Below, piece after piece: positions 51,786-61,693 of a DNA stretch of 64,000 bases. The translations under genes and the position numbers were made by a program. The stretch's first letter is position 1; every line of letters begins with the position of its first letter. The stretch covers positions 1 through 64,000 of the forward strand of contig JABWCQ010000007.1 in NCBI GenBank assembly GCA_013360195.1. The letters are read 5' to 3'. Below the pieces are notes generated by a model. The model had not been told where the DNA came from. It did no database searches and worked only from the letters and a program-made list of their open reading frames with translations. Origin of the DNA: a bacterium. GTDB taxonomy: Bacteria; Electryoneota; RPQS01.

Positions 51786-52703
51786 CTAAATTGAGGTCCC
51801 GACCGTGAACCTATTCAAGTATCCTATTTCGCCGTGTGAGGTCAGAGCGTAGTCGAAAGTAAGCTGCTTGATGCGGAAACCAATTCCACCGGAAAAGCCG
51901 GCGAAGGCGTCTGAAGATAGTCCCGATCGCTGATCTACTCCAATCGTGGAATAGCCTAATCGACCCACCAACTGCTGTGCAAAACTGATTTCCAGCCCTC
52001 CCCGACCTTCCACACCTTCCTCCTTTACGTAAGCCCCCACCACACTGAACTTTATGGGCAAATGCTCGAGTGGCACGGCAAACCCAAGCTCGTATGAAGT
52101 TGGGAGGTCATCTTTTTCTGACAAGAATGCGCTCGTGGCGGTTCCAATGGATTTGATTGCCGCCGCAACTGTCCAATCATTGAATCCTGTGTCATATTGC
52201 AGACCCGCATCAACAGCAATCGCTGAAGCTCCAATTCCGTCAATATCACGGTACTGATACTTTAACACAGCTCCAATGCGCAAGTCCGGCTTAAGTGACT
52301 GTGCCATGGCACCCCGGAACTGAAAATCTGAAGCAGTGAATTCACCGTTTTTGAAGCCGTTTTCGTCAGCTCTGTCGAACGTTCCGTAACTTAAGTAGTC
52401 CACTGCCCCAGCAAGGACGTATCCATTGCTGAGTCTTCTTGAATATGCCAGCGTCCCCTGGTTGATATCCAAGACATGCTTCGTGAAACTCGCGGAAATG
52501 TCCGACCGGGCGATAGTTGCCAGACCGGCCACGTTACTTTGGAGGGCGGATAAGTCACCGTGCTGGGCTACAGAACTGCCTGCCAGTCCAGCCGACCTGG
52601 CAAATCCGTCAGTCCGAAACAGCTCATAGCCGGTGGTTCCTGCCGCGCCAAACGCAAGCAAGTTGCTAAGGAGAAGTGGTATCGCGATGCTAATCAAGCG
52701 CAC
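51786..52703 (-). CDS. PorV/PorQ-family outer-membrane protein
   Basis: 305 residues with a signal peptide (MRLISIAIPLLLSNLLAF). Start of the mature part GYELFRTDGFARSAGLAGSS and LSALQSNVAGLATIARSDIS match the PorV/UPF0164 barrel family. The remainder alternates short amphipathic strands (VLAGAVDYLSYGTFD, LRIGAVLKYQYRDI, PIKFSVVGAYVKEEG), and it ends in a terminal aromatic-poor strand. In Bacteroidetes PorV is the type IX partner that hands cargo to the attachment machinery. In related phyla the family is present without a full T9SS. Confidence 0.85.
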   Translation of the reverse strand: MRLISIAIPLLLSNLLAFGAAGTTGYELFRTDGFARSAGLAGSSVAQHGDLSALQSNVAGLATIARSDISASFTKHVLDINQGTLAYSRRLSNGYVLAGAVDYLSYGTFDRADENGFKNGEFTASDFQFRGAMAQSLKPDLRIGAVLKYQYRDIDGIGASAIAVDAGLQYDTGFNDWTVAAAIKSIGTATSAFLSEKDDLPTSYELGFAVPLEHLPIKFSVVGAYVKEEGVEGRGGLEISFAQQLVGRLGYSTIGVDQRSGLSSDAFAGFSGGIGFRIKQLTFDYALTSHGEIGYLNRFTVGTSI

Positions 52704-52718
52704 GTGTTACTCCGGTCT

Positions 52719-53753
52719 TCAGTTTCCTGGTAAAGGTCGGTCAAATGGAGGTTTATCTTGCCCATCCTCGGATTCCGCTCTGTCTTCCTGCCGCGAACGA
52801 ATCAGGGTGTAGTTTATTGTATATGGGACGTCACGGGTTCCCAAACTTATGTCTGGATGAGTCTCCGCATGCCACTTTGCAATCGTCTTCTTGCGCCGAA
52901 AGTATGCAAATGTGCCTGCTGAAAGTACAAGAATAACAAACAAAACCGAAATCCACAACTCTCCGTCAGTCCAAAGTGAACCGCCGTACTGACTTCGAAG
53001 TCCTGCCCGGTACTCTTGCTCAAATTCCCCGTACGACAAGCCATAAAGTTTCGGGAATGCGGCTTCAATCTCTGTCCCCCGTCGCAGTTCATGCACAAGA
53101 TTCGCCAAACCGGAATCGCCAAAACGACGCCAAAGTTCTTGCGTTGCCGCCAAAGACTGAGCGTAGCCTTGACGAGCATCTATGGCATTCATACCCATCA
53201 GACCTTGAATGTCCCAGAAGGTCATGAGGCGACCCGAAGCTGCGGCTCGTCCGAGAACATGCACGTCCAAATACTCCTGCTGCCCCGCAAAGAGCTGCGA
53301 CAGCCCCTCATCAAGCCATCTCGGCAATTCTGAATTGGGCGCGCCGGAGTCGAGTAAAAGGTGAACAAGCTCGTGCAACGCCGTCTCGGCAATCGGTCCA
53401 CCATTCGCGTTAAAACGAGGTGATTTAAGAACTGCAACGCCGTGTCTTGGATAGGCCACTCCGTTTGCCCAAAGAGGGCTTCCGGCAGTCACTCTACCCC
53501 ACTCTTCGGCTGTCGGCGTAATGACGAAGCGCGCAGAATCCGGCATCGGAAGCCTCAGTCTCGCGGCTATGACCGGCAACCTCTTTTCGAGCACGTTTGC
53601 AAGCGGTGTGGCCAGGGCTGAGTCTTCCGGACAATAGGTTATGGCGAACCGGCCATAGTCCCGGGTCATATAGTCCGACTCGCGCGAGGCAAGCAACGCC
53701 TCTGGATGCAGCAAAAGTATGAGACTAAACAGTGCTTGCAGGATCAACATCAA
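52719..53753 (-). CDS. Membrane-anchored gluzincin metallopeptidase (peptidase MA-like)
   Basis: 344 residues. Signal-like hydrophobic start, HELVH (127-131) with WLDEGLSQLF (E149) as the zinc motif of gluzincins, and a C-terminal membrane helix (ELWISVLFVILVLSAGTFAY) followed by a charged cytoplasmic tail. The peptidase domain faces the periplasm. This architecture fits the MA-like family of envelope peptidases whose substrates are unknown. Starts within the last bases of priA (29-base overlap). Confidence 0.85.
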   Translation of the reverse strand: MMLILQALFSLILLLHPEALLASRESDYMTRDYGRFAITYCPEDSALATPLANVLEKRLPVIAARLRLPMPDSARFVITPTAEEWGRVTAGSPLWANGVAYPRHGVAVLKSPRFNANGGPIAETALHELVHLLLDSGAPNSELPRWLDEGLSQLFAGQQEYLDVHVLGRAAASGRLMTFWDIQGLMGMNAIDARQGYAQSLAATQELWRRFGDSGLANLVHELRRGTEIEAAFPKLYGLSYGEFEQEYRAGLRSQYGGSLWTDGELWISVLFVILVLSAGTFAYFRRKKTIAKWHAETHPDISLGTRDVPYTINYTLIRSRQEDRAESEDGQDKPPFDRPLPGN

Positions 53754-56232
53754 TCTCCCATTGCACGCGCTTAAGCTCCTCCGAGTTTCCCCAGTTCAGG
53801 AATAGATTCTTCACCTTGTGCCGGAGCTGGGCGCCTGTCGGGTCAGTTGTGCGCGAAGACCGAACCAACAACTGGTACCGAATCCTGCCCTTTATCTTTG
53901 CAACCGCGCAAGGTGACGGTCCGAGTAATCCGATACCCGGTTCGTTCTCGAGTTCGCGCTTGGCCTTTAACATAGCTCTCGCCACAGCAGATTCGTCTGA
54001 GTTTTTTGCACGCAACAAGACAACTCTGTAATAGGGCGGGAATCCGCTTTTTTCACGATGCAATAGTTCCTCTTCAGCGAATTTCAGCCAATCTCCTTCT
54101 GTTGCCGCACGAATCGCAGGATGACTCTGTGCGCGAGTCTGAAGCAACACTCGCCCATCCTTCGAAGCGCGACCGGAACGGCCGCTCATCTGCAAAAGCA
54201 AACTTGCCCCACGCTCACTGGCTCGAAAGTCCGGATAAAACAGTTCAGAATCGGCATCCGCTACGACTGATAACTCGACATTAGGAAAGTCCAGACCTTT
54301 TGCCACCATCTGGGTCCCGACCAATATGTCGTAGTTCCCCTTGCCAAACTCTGACATCAGTTCACCATGCGATCCGATTCTTGCCATTGCATCCGAGTCC
54401 ATCCGGGCCACGCGTGCAGTCGGGAAGCAAGTAGTCAATTCCTCCGCAATCCTCTGTGTCCCGCTCCCGCACATGTTCAAATCGTCAGACCCGCACACCG
54501 GACACAAATCCGGTGCGTCGTCGCGGTGGTGACAGTAATGACACTTGAGAATCTTGCCCGGACGATGATAGGTTAGTGAAACTGAGCAGTTGGGACACTC
54601 GAACAGCTTGCCGCACGCGCGGCAAATCAAGAACGGCGCGAATCCGCGTCTGTTCTGCAAGACAATGACCTGCTTGCCTCGCGCGAGCGTGTTCTCGATC
54701 GCTTGCAACGACTGTCGCGACAGGATGTGCGGTACGTCAGGGACCGGTTCATGAGTGCCGTGTTCACTCTCCCGATCTTCCCCAGCGTTTTCTGGAGTGA
54801 CCATTTCAACACTCGGCATGGATGATCCAAAGATTCTTTCAGGAAGGGACAGAAGAGACATACGGCGCTGCTTCACCGCGTGTAATGACTCGAAAGATGG
54901 TGTAGCACTGCCAAGCAACGCAACCCCATTTGACTGCAAGGCACGATAAAGCCCTGCGTCCCGTGCCGAGTATCTCGGACTGCCTTCGGATTGCTTGTAT
55001 GAGGAATCGTGCTCCTCATCTACGACAATTAAACCCAGATTAGAGAGCGGCGCAAAAACCGCTGACCGCGCGCCTAACACGACACGATATGTTCCATTGG
55101 CTATTCCTCGCCAAAGGTCATAGCGCACGGACATCGGCTGCCCGCTATGCTGAATCGCGACTTCATCTCCAAACACAGCCCTGAATCGCCCCCACAACAC
55201 AGGAGTCAAGGAAATTTCCGGAACCAGAACAAGGGCAGTTCTTCCGAGTCGAAGTACGTGCTGAATGGCTTCAATATAAACTCGCGTCTTGCCTGAGCCC
55301 GTTACACCATAGAGCAAGAATGCGCTATATTTGTTCTCTTCGAGCGCGGCCGAAATTGCCGCAGTTGCCAGGGTTTGATGCGGTGTCAACGGCGAATCCG
55401 GCTCAACCGACAGCACGGGCAGTTCATCCGGCTTCCATCGTGAGATGACTTCTTTTCGAATTCTAACATACTCTTTGGCAAGCAATTCCTCAAGCGCAGC
55501 TCGTCTCTGCTTGCTTGCTCCCCTCATCAAGTGCCTCTTCGGCATTCCGTTCCCGGGACAATCCCGCAGCTCGCGAATCAGTCTTTGTCCACTTCGCGTT
55601 GTGATGAAGGTCCAAATCGTATCGTTTTCAATACCGGACAGTGCCTCCGATGTCAATTCCACTATCTGCTCAACCAGTTCACCCGTACGGGGACCTCGGA
55701 GAACGGGTTTGTAGACTATCCTTCCGCTTTGTTTCAGACGCTTGATTTCCGTGCCGTCGGGATTCAGGCCAAAACGTGTCTGTATCTGTCGAGCCGACAT
55801 TGGGCCTTCTTCTAGCGCCTCCAATAGCTCTGCGATCTCTTCGGAATAGGCCTCTGAACCTAAAGATAGTTGACTTTGGTCATGCTCTGCGAGGGCGAAT
55901 TTGAATTGATCTTCCGCATCCAATCCACTGGGCAGCGCCGCTCGCAATGCTTCTCCCCATGTGCAAAGATAGTAGTCCGACATCCAGCGCGTGAAATCCA
56001 ATAGGTCATTGCCAAGCTGAATCGAGTCACCCAAAACCTGATCAATAGTGCGCGTCGCCTCAGGAACACCTTGTTCGTGTGTCTGTATTACGAACCCCGT
56101 CGCTCTTCTGGATCGGAAGGGAACCAAGACAACTGTGCCGCGTCGAATTGCTGCTGACAACTCACGCGGCACGATATAGGAGAATGACCCTTCAACACCG
56201 GGAATTACAACCTCGGCGGACTGGACTCTCAT
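53725..56232 (-). CDS. priA: Primosomal protein N' (replication restart helicase PriA)
   Basis: 835 residues. The N-terminal DNA-binding domain (about 1-200) recognises forked DNA. Helicase motifs: FLLYGVTGSGKTRVYIEAIQ (Walker A), VDEEHDSSYKQSEGSPRYSA (DEEH, motif II) and VLVPEISLTPVLWGRF. A zinc cluster of eight Cys is seen in CRACGKLFECPNCSVSL and CHYCHHRDDAPDLCPVCG. It restarts stalled replication. It overlaps der by four bases and the peptidase gene by 29. Confidence 0.96.
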   Translation of the reverse strand: MRVQSAEVVIPGVEGSFSYIVPRELSAAIRRGTVVLVPFRSRRATGFVIQTHEQGVPEATRTIDQVLGDSIQLGNDLLDFTRWMSDYYLCTWGEALRAALPSGLDAEDQFKFALAEHDQSQLSLGSEAYSEEIAELLEALEEGPMSARQIQTRFGLNPDGTEIKRLKQSGRIVYKPVLRGPRTGELVEQIVELTSEALSGIENDTIWTFITTRSGQRLIRELRDCPGNGMPKRHLMRGASKQRRAALEELLAKEYVRIRKEVISRWKPDELPVLSVEPDSPLTPHQTLATAAISAALEENKYSAFLLYGVTGSGKTRVYIEAIQHVLRLGRTALVLVPEISLTPVLWGRFRAVFGDEVAIQHSGQPMSVRYDLWRGIANGTYRVVLGARSAVFAPLSNLGLIVVDEEHDSSYKQSEGSPRYSARDAGLYRALQSNGVALLGSATPSFESLHAVKQRRMSLLSLPERIFGSSMPSVEMVTPENAGEDRESEHGTHEPVPDVPHILSRQSLQAIENTLARGKQVIVLQNRRGFAPFLICRACGKLFECPNCSVSLTYHRPGKILKCHYCHHRDDAPDLCPVCGSDDLNMCGSGTQRIAEELTTCFPTARVARMDSDAMARIGSHGELMSEFGKGNYDILVGTQMVAKGLDFPNVELSVVADADSELFYPDFRASERGASLLLQMSGRSGRASKDGRVLLQTRAQSHPAIRAATEGDWLKFAEEELLHREKSGFPPYYRVVLLRAKNSDESAVARAMLKAKRELENEPGIGLLGPSPCAVAKIKGRIRYQLLVRSSRTTDPTGAQLRHKVKNLFLNWGNSEELKRVQWEIDVDPASTV

Positions 56233-57545
56233 TGCTTCTTGCCCCTAAAAAACAAACGAATCGGCACTCCTTGAAAGCCGTACTGTTCCCGTATTCGCCG
56301 TTCAAGAAACAGCTGGTAATTCTCCGGAATCAATTTTGCCCAACGAGAAAAGAGAATGAACGTCGGAGGTTCCGCTTCCGCCTGCGTCATGTACGTTAAC
56401 CTTAAATCACGGCCTTTGACCGCAGGAGGCGGCTGACGCTCCATCAGTTGTTCCAAGAATCTGTTCAATTCACCCGTGGAGATGCGCTTCTGCCGCTCCT
56501 CGTAAACACGCAGTGCGACCTCGAGCACCTTATGCACTCTTTGCATGTCCTTTGCTGAAATGAACAGCTTCTCGATAAAACTAATGCTTGAAAGACGCTC
56601 GTTCACTTCCTGCTCGATCAGACCTGCCGTCCGTTCATCCTTCTCCACAAGATCCCACTTGTTCAAACAGAGAATCACCGCTTTGCCATAGGTTACGGCT
56701 TCCTGCAAAATCTTCACGTCCTGTGATAGAAGACCTTCCTGCGCCTCAATCATGACAATCGCGACATCGCACTCCTTAAGAGCTTTCTGTGTTCGCACCG
56801 TCGTGTAGAATTCGAGTGCCTCTTTCACTTTTGACTTGCGGCGGAGACCTGCCGTGTCAATCAGCGTCATCGGTTGCTTGTAGTATCTCACAACGCTGTC
56901 AATGGAATCACGAGTGGTTCCGGCTATGTCAGTCACCATGTGCCGCTGCTCGCCCAGAAGTGCATTCACAAGCGAAGATTTTCCGACATTCGGTCTGCCT
57001 ATTACCGCAATCAAAGGACGTGGCCGTTCAATACTCTTATCACCACGCTCGGGAAGTGAGTCACAAATCTTTTCGAGTAGTTCACCAAATCCATAGCCCT
57101 GAACCGCGCTTATCGGGTTCGGCTCGCCAAGTCCGAGCTTGTAAAATTGCGGTACTTCAGCTTCTATATTGAAGTTGTCCGTCTTGTTCACAGCGACCAG
57201 AACCGGGCGTGATGATTTTTTCAGCATCTGCGCAATTTCGAGGTCGGAATCCGTCACCCCTGTTTGTGCATCGCCAACATAGAGCACAACGTCGCATTCC
57301 TCAAGCGCATATGACACCTGCTCTCGAATCGCGCTGTCGAAAAGCTCCTCTGAACGCGGCACCCAACCTCCGGTGTCCATGACAAGAAACTCCCGCCCTT
57401 CAAACTCCACCGATCCAACGTGACGATCGCGCGTCACGCCGGGCTCCGGCGCGGTAATGGCGCGGCCGGATTTAGTCATTCTGTTAAAGATGGTCGACTT
57501 TCCGACATTCGGCCTGCCGACAATTGCTACAACTGGAAAGCTCAC
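56229..57545 (-). CDS. der: Ribosome-biogenesis GTPase Der (EngA)
   Basis: 438 residues with two tandem GTPase domains: GRPNVGKST at 10-18 and again at about 184, with DTGGWVP and DTAGLRRKSKV as switch II segments and NKTD/NKWD. The C-terminal KH-like domain follows (about 350-438, LFSRWAKLIPENYQLFLERR). Needed for 50S maturation. Begins six bases after the endonuclease gene and overlaps priA by four bases. Confidence 0.97.
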   Translation of the reverse strand: MSFPVVAIVGRPNVGKSTIFNRMTKSGRAITAPEPGVTRDRHVGSVEFEGREFLVMDTGGWVPRSEELFDSAIREQVSYALEECDVVLYVGDAQTGVTDSDLEIAQMLKKSSRPVLVAVNKTDNFNIEAEVPQFYKLGLGEPNPISAVQGYGFGELLEKICDSLPERGDKSIERPRPLIAVIGRPNVGKSSLVNALLGEQRHMVTDIAGTTRDSIDSVVRYYKQPMTLIDTAGLRRKSKVKEALEFYTTVRTQKALKECDVAIVMIEAQEGLLSQDVKILQEAVTYGKAVILCLNKWDLVEKDERTAGLIEQEVNERLSSISFIEKLFISAKDMQRVHKVLEVALRVYEERQKRISTGELNRFLEQLMERQPPPAVKGRDLRLTYMTQAEAEPPTFILFSRWAKLIPENYQLFLERRIREQYGFQGVPIRLFFRGKKQ

Positions 57546-57551
57546 GAATTC

Positions 57552-58787
57552 CTATTTCTGTAATACGATTTTTGCAGTTGCCGATTCAGATCCCCGAAGC
57601 AAAACTGCGAAGTAAACTCCTGACGACAGACTCGCAAAATCATAATTGCGAATCTGCATGCCCGCGGTCGGCGCAACTTCTTCCCCGCTTACAAGTCTTC
57701 CAAGGACATCAAAGAACTTTAGCTCCCCAAACTGTGTCGACGGGCTAATCTCAATGCTAATCCGGGAGTTGAATGGATTTGGATAACAGTTGATCATCAT
57801 GTGCGAATTAGCTACAGGCAGATGTGGCGAAACCGGCGTTACGGTTGGCCGCAGGACGACATCCGCCACAACCGGCAAATGATCCGCGCAATTGTGAAGT
57901 GCGTCCGCTACGCTGTCAGGTACGGCTTGATTTGCACCGTCATTGATGGCATCATTGAAATGAAGCCCATCGTTTCCATATGCATGATAACTTGAAGGAA
58001 TCACATATGAGCCGCTGGTGTCCATCCATGCCGCGGAAGCCAGAATGAAATCAAACCGGTCGTCCATTCCGCCTGTTGATCCGCCACCAAATGATTGAGT
58101 ACGGGGTGACTGAGTGTGGATGTCCGCAAACGAGACGCTGTTGCTCCAGGCGCCGGGGCGATTGATTGGATCCAGAAGCCGCCCGTTGGGATTATCTCCC
58201 AGTGCCAGAAGTAATTGGTAGGCAGGTTCGAAAGAGCTGTACAAATTGAAGTCTCCGACAAACATGAAGTGCGACCCAGCCGGCAATTCATTGAGTTCGT
58301 TTCGAAGGACTTCTGCCTCGGCCCGCCTGCGCTCCTCATTGTCCGGACCAGAGCTCGCCTTCAAATGACCGGAATAAATCAGAAAATCCTCGTCAGGCAT
58401 TGCTTGACTCGAAAAAACGTACTCGCTGAAGTCCCTTAACGATGTCGAAATCTGACGTTGACTCACGAGTGAAACCCGGGATGACATGTAAAAGCATGCG
58501 TTGTCAGTATCCGGGCCGTTCACGAAATTTGCCGCCTGCCAGTCTGTGTCCAGTTGATGAAGCACCTGGTTCAGGATATTGTTCACTGCCGCTTGATCAA
58601 TGACCTCCTGATTGACCAGAATGTCCGGCCTGACGCTGCTGACAATCATCCGCAACTCGTCAAGCCGATCGGAGCTCGATCCGGAAAAATTCAAAATGTT
58701 GTACGTCATAATGCGCAGAGTGTCCTGCGCGGTCGCTGAAACGCCGTGTACTGAAAAAAACGCTGCGAAAAGGATGAGTCGAGTCAC
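57552..58787 (-). CDS. Secreted endonuclease/exonuclease/phosphatase-family protein with Por-type sorting domain
   Basis: 411 residues. Signal peptide MTRLILFAAFFSVHGVSATA. EEP motifs: RIMTYNILNFSG, LVNQEV (E61), FVGDFNLYSSF (D/N pair) and DHLPVVADVVL (H). The family hydrolyses nucleic-acid or phosphoester bonds, so an extracellular nuclease is likely. The C-terminal INCYPNPFNSRISIEI..GVYFAVLLRG is a Por-type sorting signal. It overlaps the BNR-repeat gene by four bases, so the two are made together. Confidence 0.9.
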   Translation of the reverse strand: MTRLILFAAFFSVHGVSATAQDTLRIMTYNILNFSGSSSDRLDELRMIVSSVRPDILVNQEVIDQAAVNNILNQVLHQLDTDWQAANFVNGPDTDNACFYMSSRVSLVSQRQISTSLRDFSEYVFSSQAMPDEDFLIYSGHLKASSGPDNEERRRAEAEVLRNELNELPAGSHFMFVGDFNLYSSFEPAYQLLLALGDNPNGRLLDPINRPGAWSNSVSFADIHTQSPRTQSFGGGSTGGMDDRFDFILASAAWMDTSGSYVIPSSYHAYGNDGLHFNDAINDGANQAVPDSVADALHNCADHLPVVADVVLRPTVTPVSPHLPVANSHMMINCYPNPFNSRISIEISPSTQFGELKFFDVLGRLVSGEEVAPTAGMQIRNYDFASLSSGVYFAVLLRGSESATAKIVLQK

Positions 58788-61576
58788 TTGATGAAGTGCA
58801 GTTTTGTTGATTCTGTAGAGGATTTGGATTTCAATCGAGCAAAGTATATTCCCGAACTTAACTCGCGAGGCGACCAGGAAATTTCATGCTCGCCTGCCTG
58901 CATGATTCCGTCAATGAGTACTTCTGCCTGACGGCCGTCTATAGTGTATATGTCAAGTTTTACGTGGTCAGTACGATGCAATATGAACGAAATCCGAGTC
59001 GCGCTATTGAACGGGTTGGGATACGCTTTCACTGAAATCTTGTCGGGAAGCAGAGATCGTTCAAGTGAACTCAGCACAACGTCAATCTCAAAGTGGGCCT
59101 GAGTGTGCAGAAACCCGTCGCTGACGTCAACTGACACGCAATCGGGTCCCAAAGTCCCGAAAGCCAGTATACAACTGTCCAAAATTGACAGAATCTCGCC
59201 GTGATAGCGCCACATATACCGTAACGAGTCACCGTCCGGATCTTCTGCTGCAATGCGAAATGTAACCGGAACATGCTGAGTCACGACAACGGGATCGCCT
59301 TCGGGAACTCGCGAAGTGATAATTGGTCTGCGGTTTATGCCAAGCGAATCAAGCGGAAGCGTCACAAATGATCGGCCATATGTCGCCGCAATCAACTTGC
59401 GATTCGAATTGTCCAGAATCATGTCCAGAGTCGGCACTGGAGGAAGTCCGCGCCCCAATGCAGCCCAGCTATCTCCGTAATTCTGACTCCAGAATATTCC
59501 GAAGTCGGAAGCGGCATATAGCACGTTGATTGCCTGCGGATCATAAAGGACGTCATTAAGCGGAACGTCCGGCAGGCTCGCACCGGCTTCAACCCAGGTT
59601 TCTCCCTGGTTCGTCGTGCGATACAAGTGAGCCTGTTGTTCATTATTTCGGTAACCCGAAATGGTTACCAACGCTTCATTTGCATCCGTTGGATGAGGAG
59701 TCACTCGAGTTATCCATCGACGAGGCAAACCGGTATTTCGCAACGTCCAATTCTCACCCCCATCCGTCGTCACCCAGACATTGGCGTCATCTGTTCCGAC
59801 ATAGATAACATTCGAATTCGCCGGCGAAATTCCGATCGTCGTGATCGTTCCAAACACGAGATTTCCTTGTCCCGGCCCGCTGGTCAAGTCCGGGCTGATT
59901 GCCATCCAGCTTTGTGCTCTGTTTGTACTTTTGTATAGCCGTTGTGCACCGTAGTACAGCGTGTTGGAATTTGCCGGATCAAATACCACGGGTGTTGACC
60001 AATTCCGACGCTCCGAATCATCAATTCCGTTCAGCGCCCATGAAAAGTCCTCGCCGCCATCCGTGCTCCGCCCCAAGCCGCCGTATTGATATTCGGCATA
60101 CACATAGTTGTTATTGTTCGGATCAACAAGCGTGTAGAACCCGTCGCCGCCGTATATTCGTTCGTACTCGTCAATCGCGCCGGTCATGCTTCGAAGAGTT
60201 CCGTTATCCTGAGTTCCGCCATAGAGTCTATGCGGTTGCGATGCGTCATACGTGCCGGCATAATACTGAACCGCAGGAAAGTTATTCAAGTCCTGAAAGC
60301 TGTTTCCGTTATTCAGGGTTCGGTAGAACCCGCCATCATTGCCGAGTAGGAACCGGAACGATTGCTGCGGATCAAACCAAAGCGCATGATGGTCAACATG
60401 AACGTCTTCACCTATCTCGTTCCAGCTCGCTCCGCCGTTCTCTGATCGGTGAAGCGTGACGCCAAGCACGAACACCATGTCTTCATTGTCCGGCCGAACT
60501 CGAATATTCCCGAAGTACCAGCCGAAATTCGAGTACATGTTGTCAAGGCCTGAATCATTTGTTCGTGTCCATGATTCACCGGCATCGGAAGACCGGAATA
60601 CTCCAAGAAAATAACCGGGGTCATCCGCGTAACACGCATATAAAACGTCGGGATTCGAGTGCGATATTGCCAAACCAATCCTACCGACATTCTCCCCGAT
60701 CGGAGGAAGACCGCTTGACAGCCGCGTCCAATTCTCGCCCCGATCAATGGTTTTGTAAATCCCTGACCACCGCCCTCCAACGCGCCGTACTTCTGGTGTG
60801 CGCACTCTCTGCCACATCGCAGCATAGACAATGTCAGGATTTGTCGGATGCAAAACAACATCGCTCGCGCCCGCCGAATCGTTGACAAAAAGTTTCTGCT
60901 GCCATGTATCCCCGCCGTTCTCACTGTAGAATATGCCTCGCTGACCGCCCGGCGCAAATAGTTCTCCCATCGCCGCCACCCATATCTGCTCCGGATTCTG
61001 CGGATGTATCGCTATGCGGGATATGTACCTGCTCTCTTCCAGCCCCTTGGGCTGCCACGTCTGGCCGCCATTGACACTTTTGTACACGCCAAACCCGAAA
61101 TAACTGAAACCCGCCGAATTCGCTTCACCCGTGCCGCAATAGACAATCTCCGGAGTCGTCGGATTTATCGCCAGCGCGCCGATGGATTGCGTTGGAAGGT
61201 CATCCGTGATGGCTGTGTAGTTTCGCCCACCATCTACCGTTTTAAATACTCCGCCCGATGCGCTTGCCACATAGTAGATACTGTCATTTGTCGGATGCCC
61301 TGCAATATCAGTGACTCGTCCACCGATATTCGTCGGCCCGCGCTGAACCCAAAACGGATCTTCATCAAGAGTGCTTCGGCGCATTCGTGCCGCATGTTCT
61401 GCGCCCTGCCGAACCCTGTCAGCATTCAAATGCGTTTCCGGCCAGGTCCGCTGAAGCATGAACCAGTCCGACGGAAATGGACCGGGCTCTCCGTCCTGCG
61501 GAAATCTATCCTTGTCCGCAAGATATGTCCAAGCGGCAACCAGCCCAACAAATACGATAATTATCCAACGATACAT
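58784..61576 (-). CDS. Secreted BNR/sortilin-like repeat protein with Por-type sorting domain
   Basis: 930 residues from ATG at 61576 (a TTG at 61597 is an alternative). A single N-terminal hydrophobic helix (about 2-18) serves as signal/anchor. Residues about 60-750 are a beta-propeller built from Asp-box/BNR repeats (GGRNYTAITDDLP, VNGGQTWQPKG, NGGDTWQQKL, TNQGETWVEAG, QNYGDSWAALG), as in sortilin and sialidase-like exo-enzymes. A cadherin-like segment follows (RIAAEDPDGDSLRY), then the sorting end VKAYPNPFNSATRISF..GIYFARLKSK. Probably a surface-bound glycan- or protein-binding protein; no catalytic triad is recognised. Confidence 0.9.
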   Translation of the reverse strand: MYRWIIIVFVGLVAAWTYLADKDRFPQDGEPGPFPSDWFMLQRTWPETHLNADRVRQGAEHAARMRRSTLDEDPFWVQRGPTNIGGRVTDIAGHPTNDSIYYVASASGGVFKTVDGGRNYTAITDDLPTQSIGALAINPTTPEIVYCGTGEANSAGFSYFGFGVYKSVNGGQTWQPKGLEESRYISRIAIHPQNPEQIWVAAMGELFAPGGQRGIFYSENGGDTWQQKLFVNDSAGASDVVLHPTNPDIVYAAMWQRVRTPEVRRVGGRWSGIYKTIDRGENWTRLSSGLPPIGENVGRIGLAISHSNPDVLYACYADDPGYFLGVFRSSDAGESWTRTNDSGLDNMYSNFGWYFGNIRVRPDNEDMVFVLGVTLHRSENGGASWNEIGEDVHVDHHALWFDPQQSFRFLLGNDGGFYRTLNNGNSFQDLNNFPAVQYYAGTYDASQPHRLYGGTQDNGTLRSMTGAIDEYERIYGGDGFYTLVDPNNNNYVYAEYQYGGLGRSTDGGEDFSWALNGIDDSERRNWSTPVVFDPANSNTLYYGAQRLYKSTNRAQSWMAISPDLTSGPGQGNLVFGTITTIGISPANSNVIYVGTDDANVWVTTDGGENWTLRNTGLPRRWITRVTPHPTDANEALVTISGYRNNEQQAHLYRTTNQGETWVEAGASLPDVPLNDVLYDPQAINVLYAASDFGIFWSQNYGDSWAALGRGLPPVPTLDMILDNSNRKLIAATYGRSFVTLPLDSLGINRRPIITSRVPEGDPVVVTQHVPVTFRIAAEDPDGDSLRYMWRYHGEILSILDSCILAFGTLGPDCVSVDVSDGFLHTQAHFEIDVVLSSLERSLLPDKISVKAYPNPFNSATRISFILHRTDHVKLDIYTIDGRQAEVLIDGIMQAGEHEISWSPRELSSGIYFARLKSKSSTESTKLHFIK

Positions 61577-61693
61577 GTTTGAATTACAGCCAACCAAACC
61601 GAATAGGATTCAACTTGGTGCCCTGTCTCATTGCATTTTTGTGTAAAAGCACGTAGATTCGATACGTTGATACTCATCCTTGGAGCAAATCGC

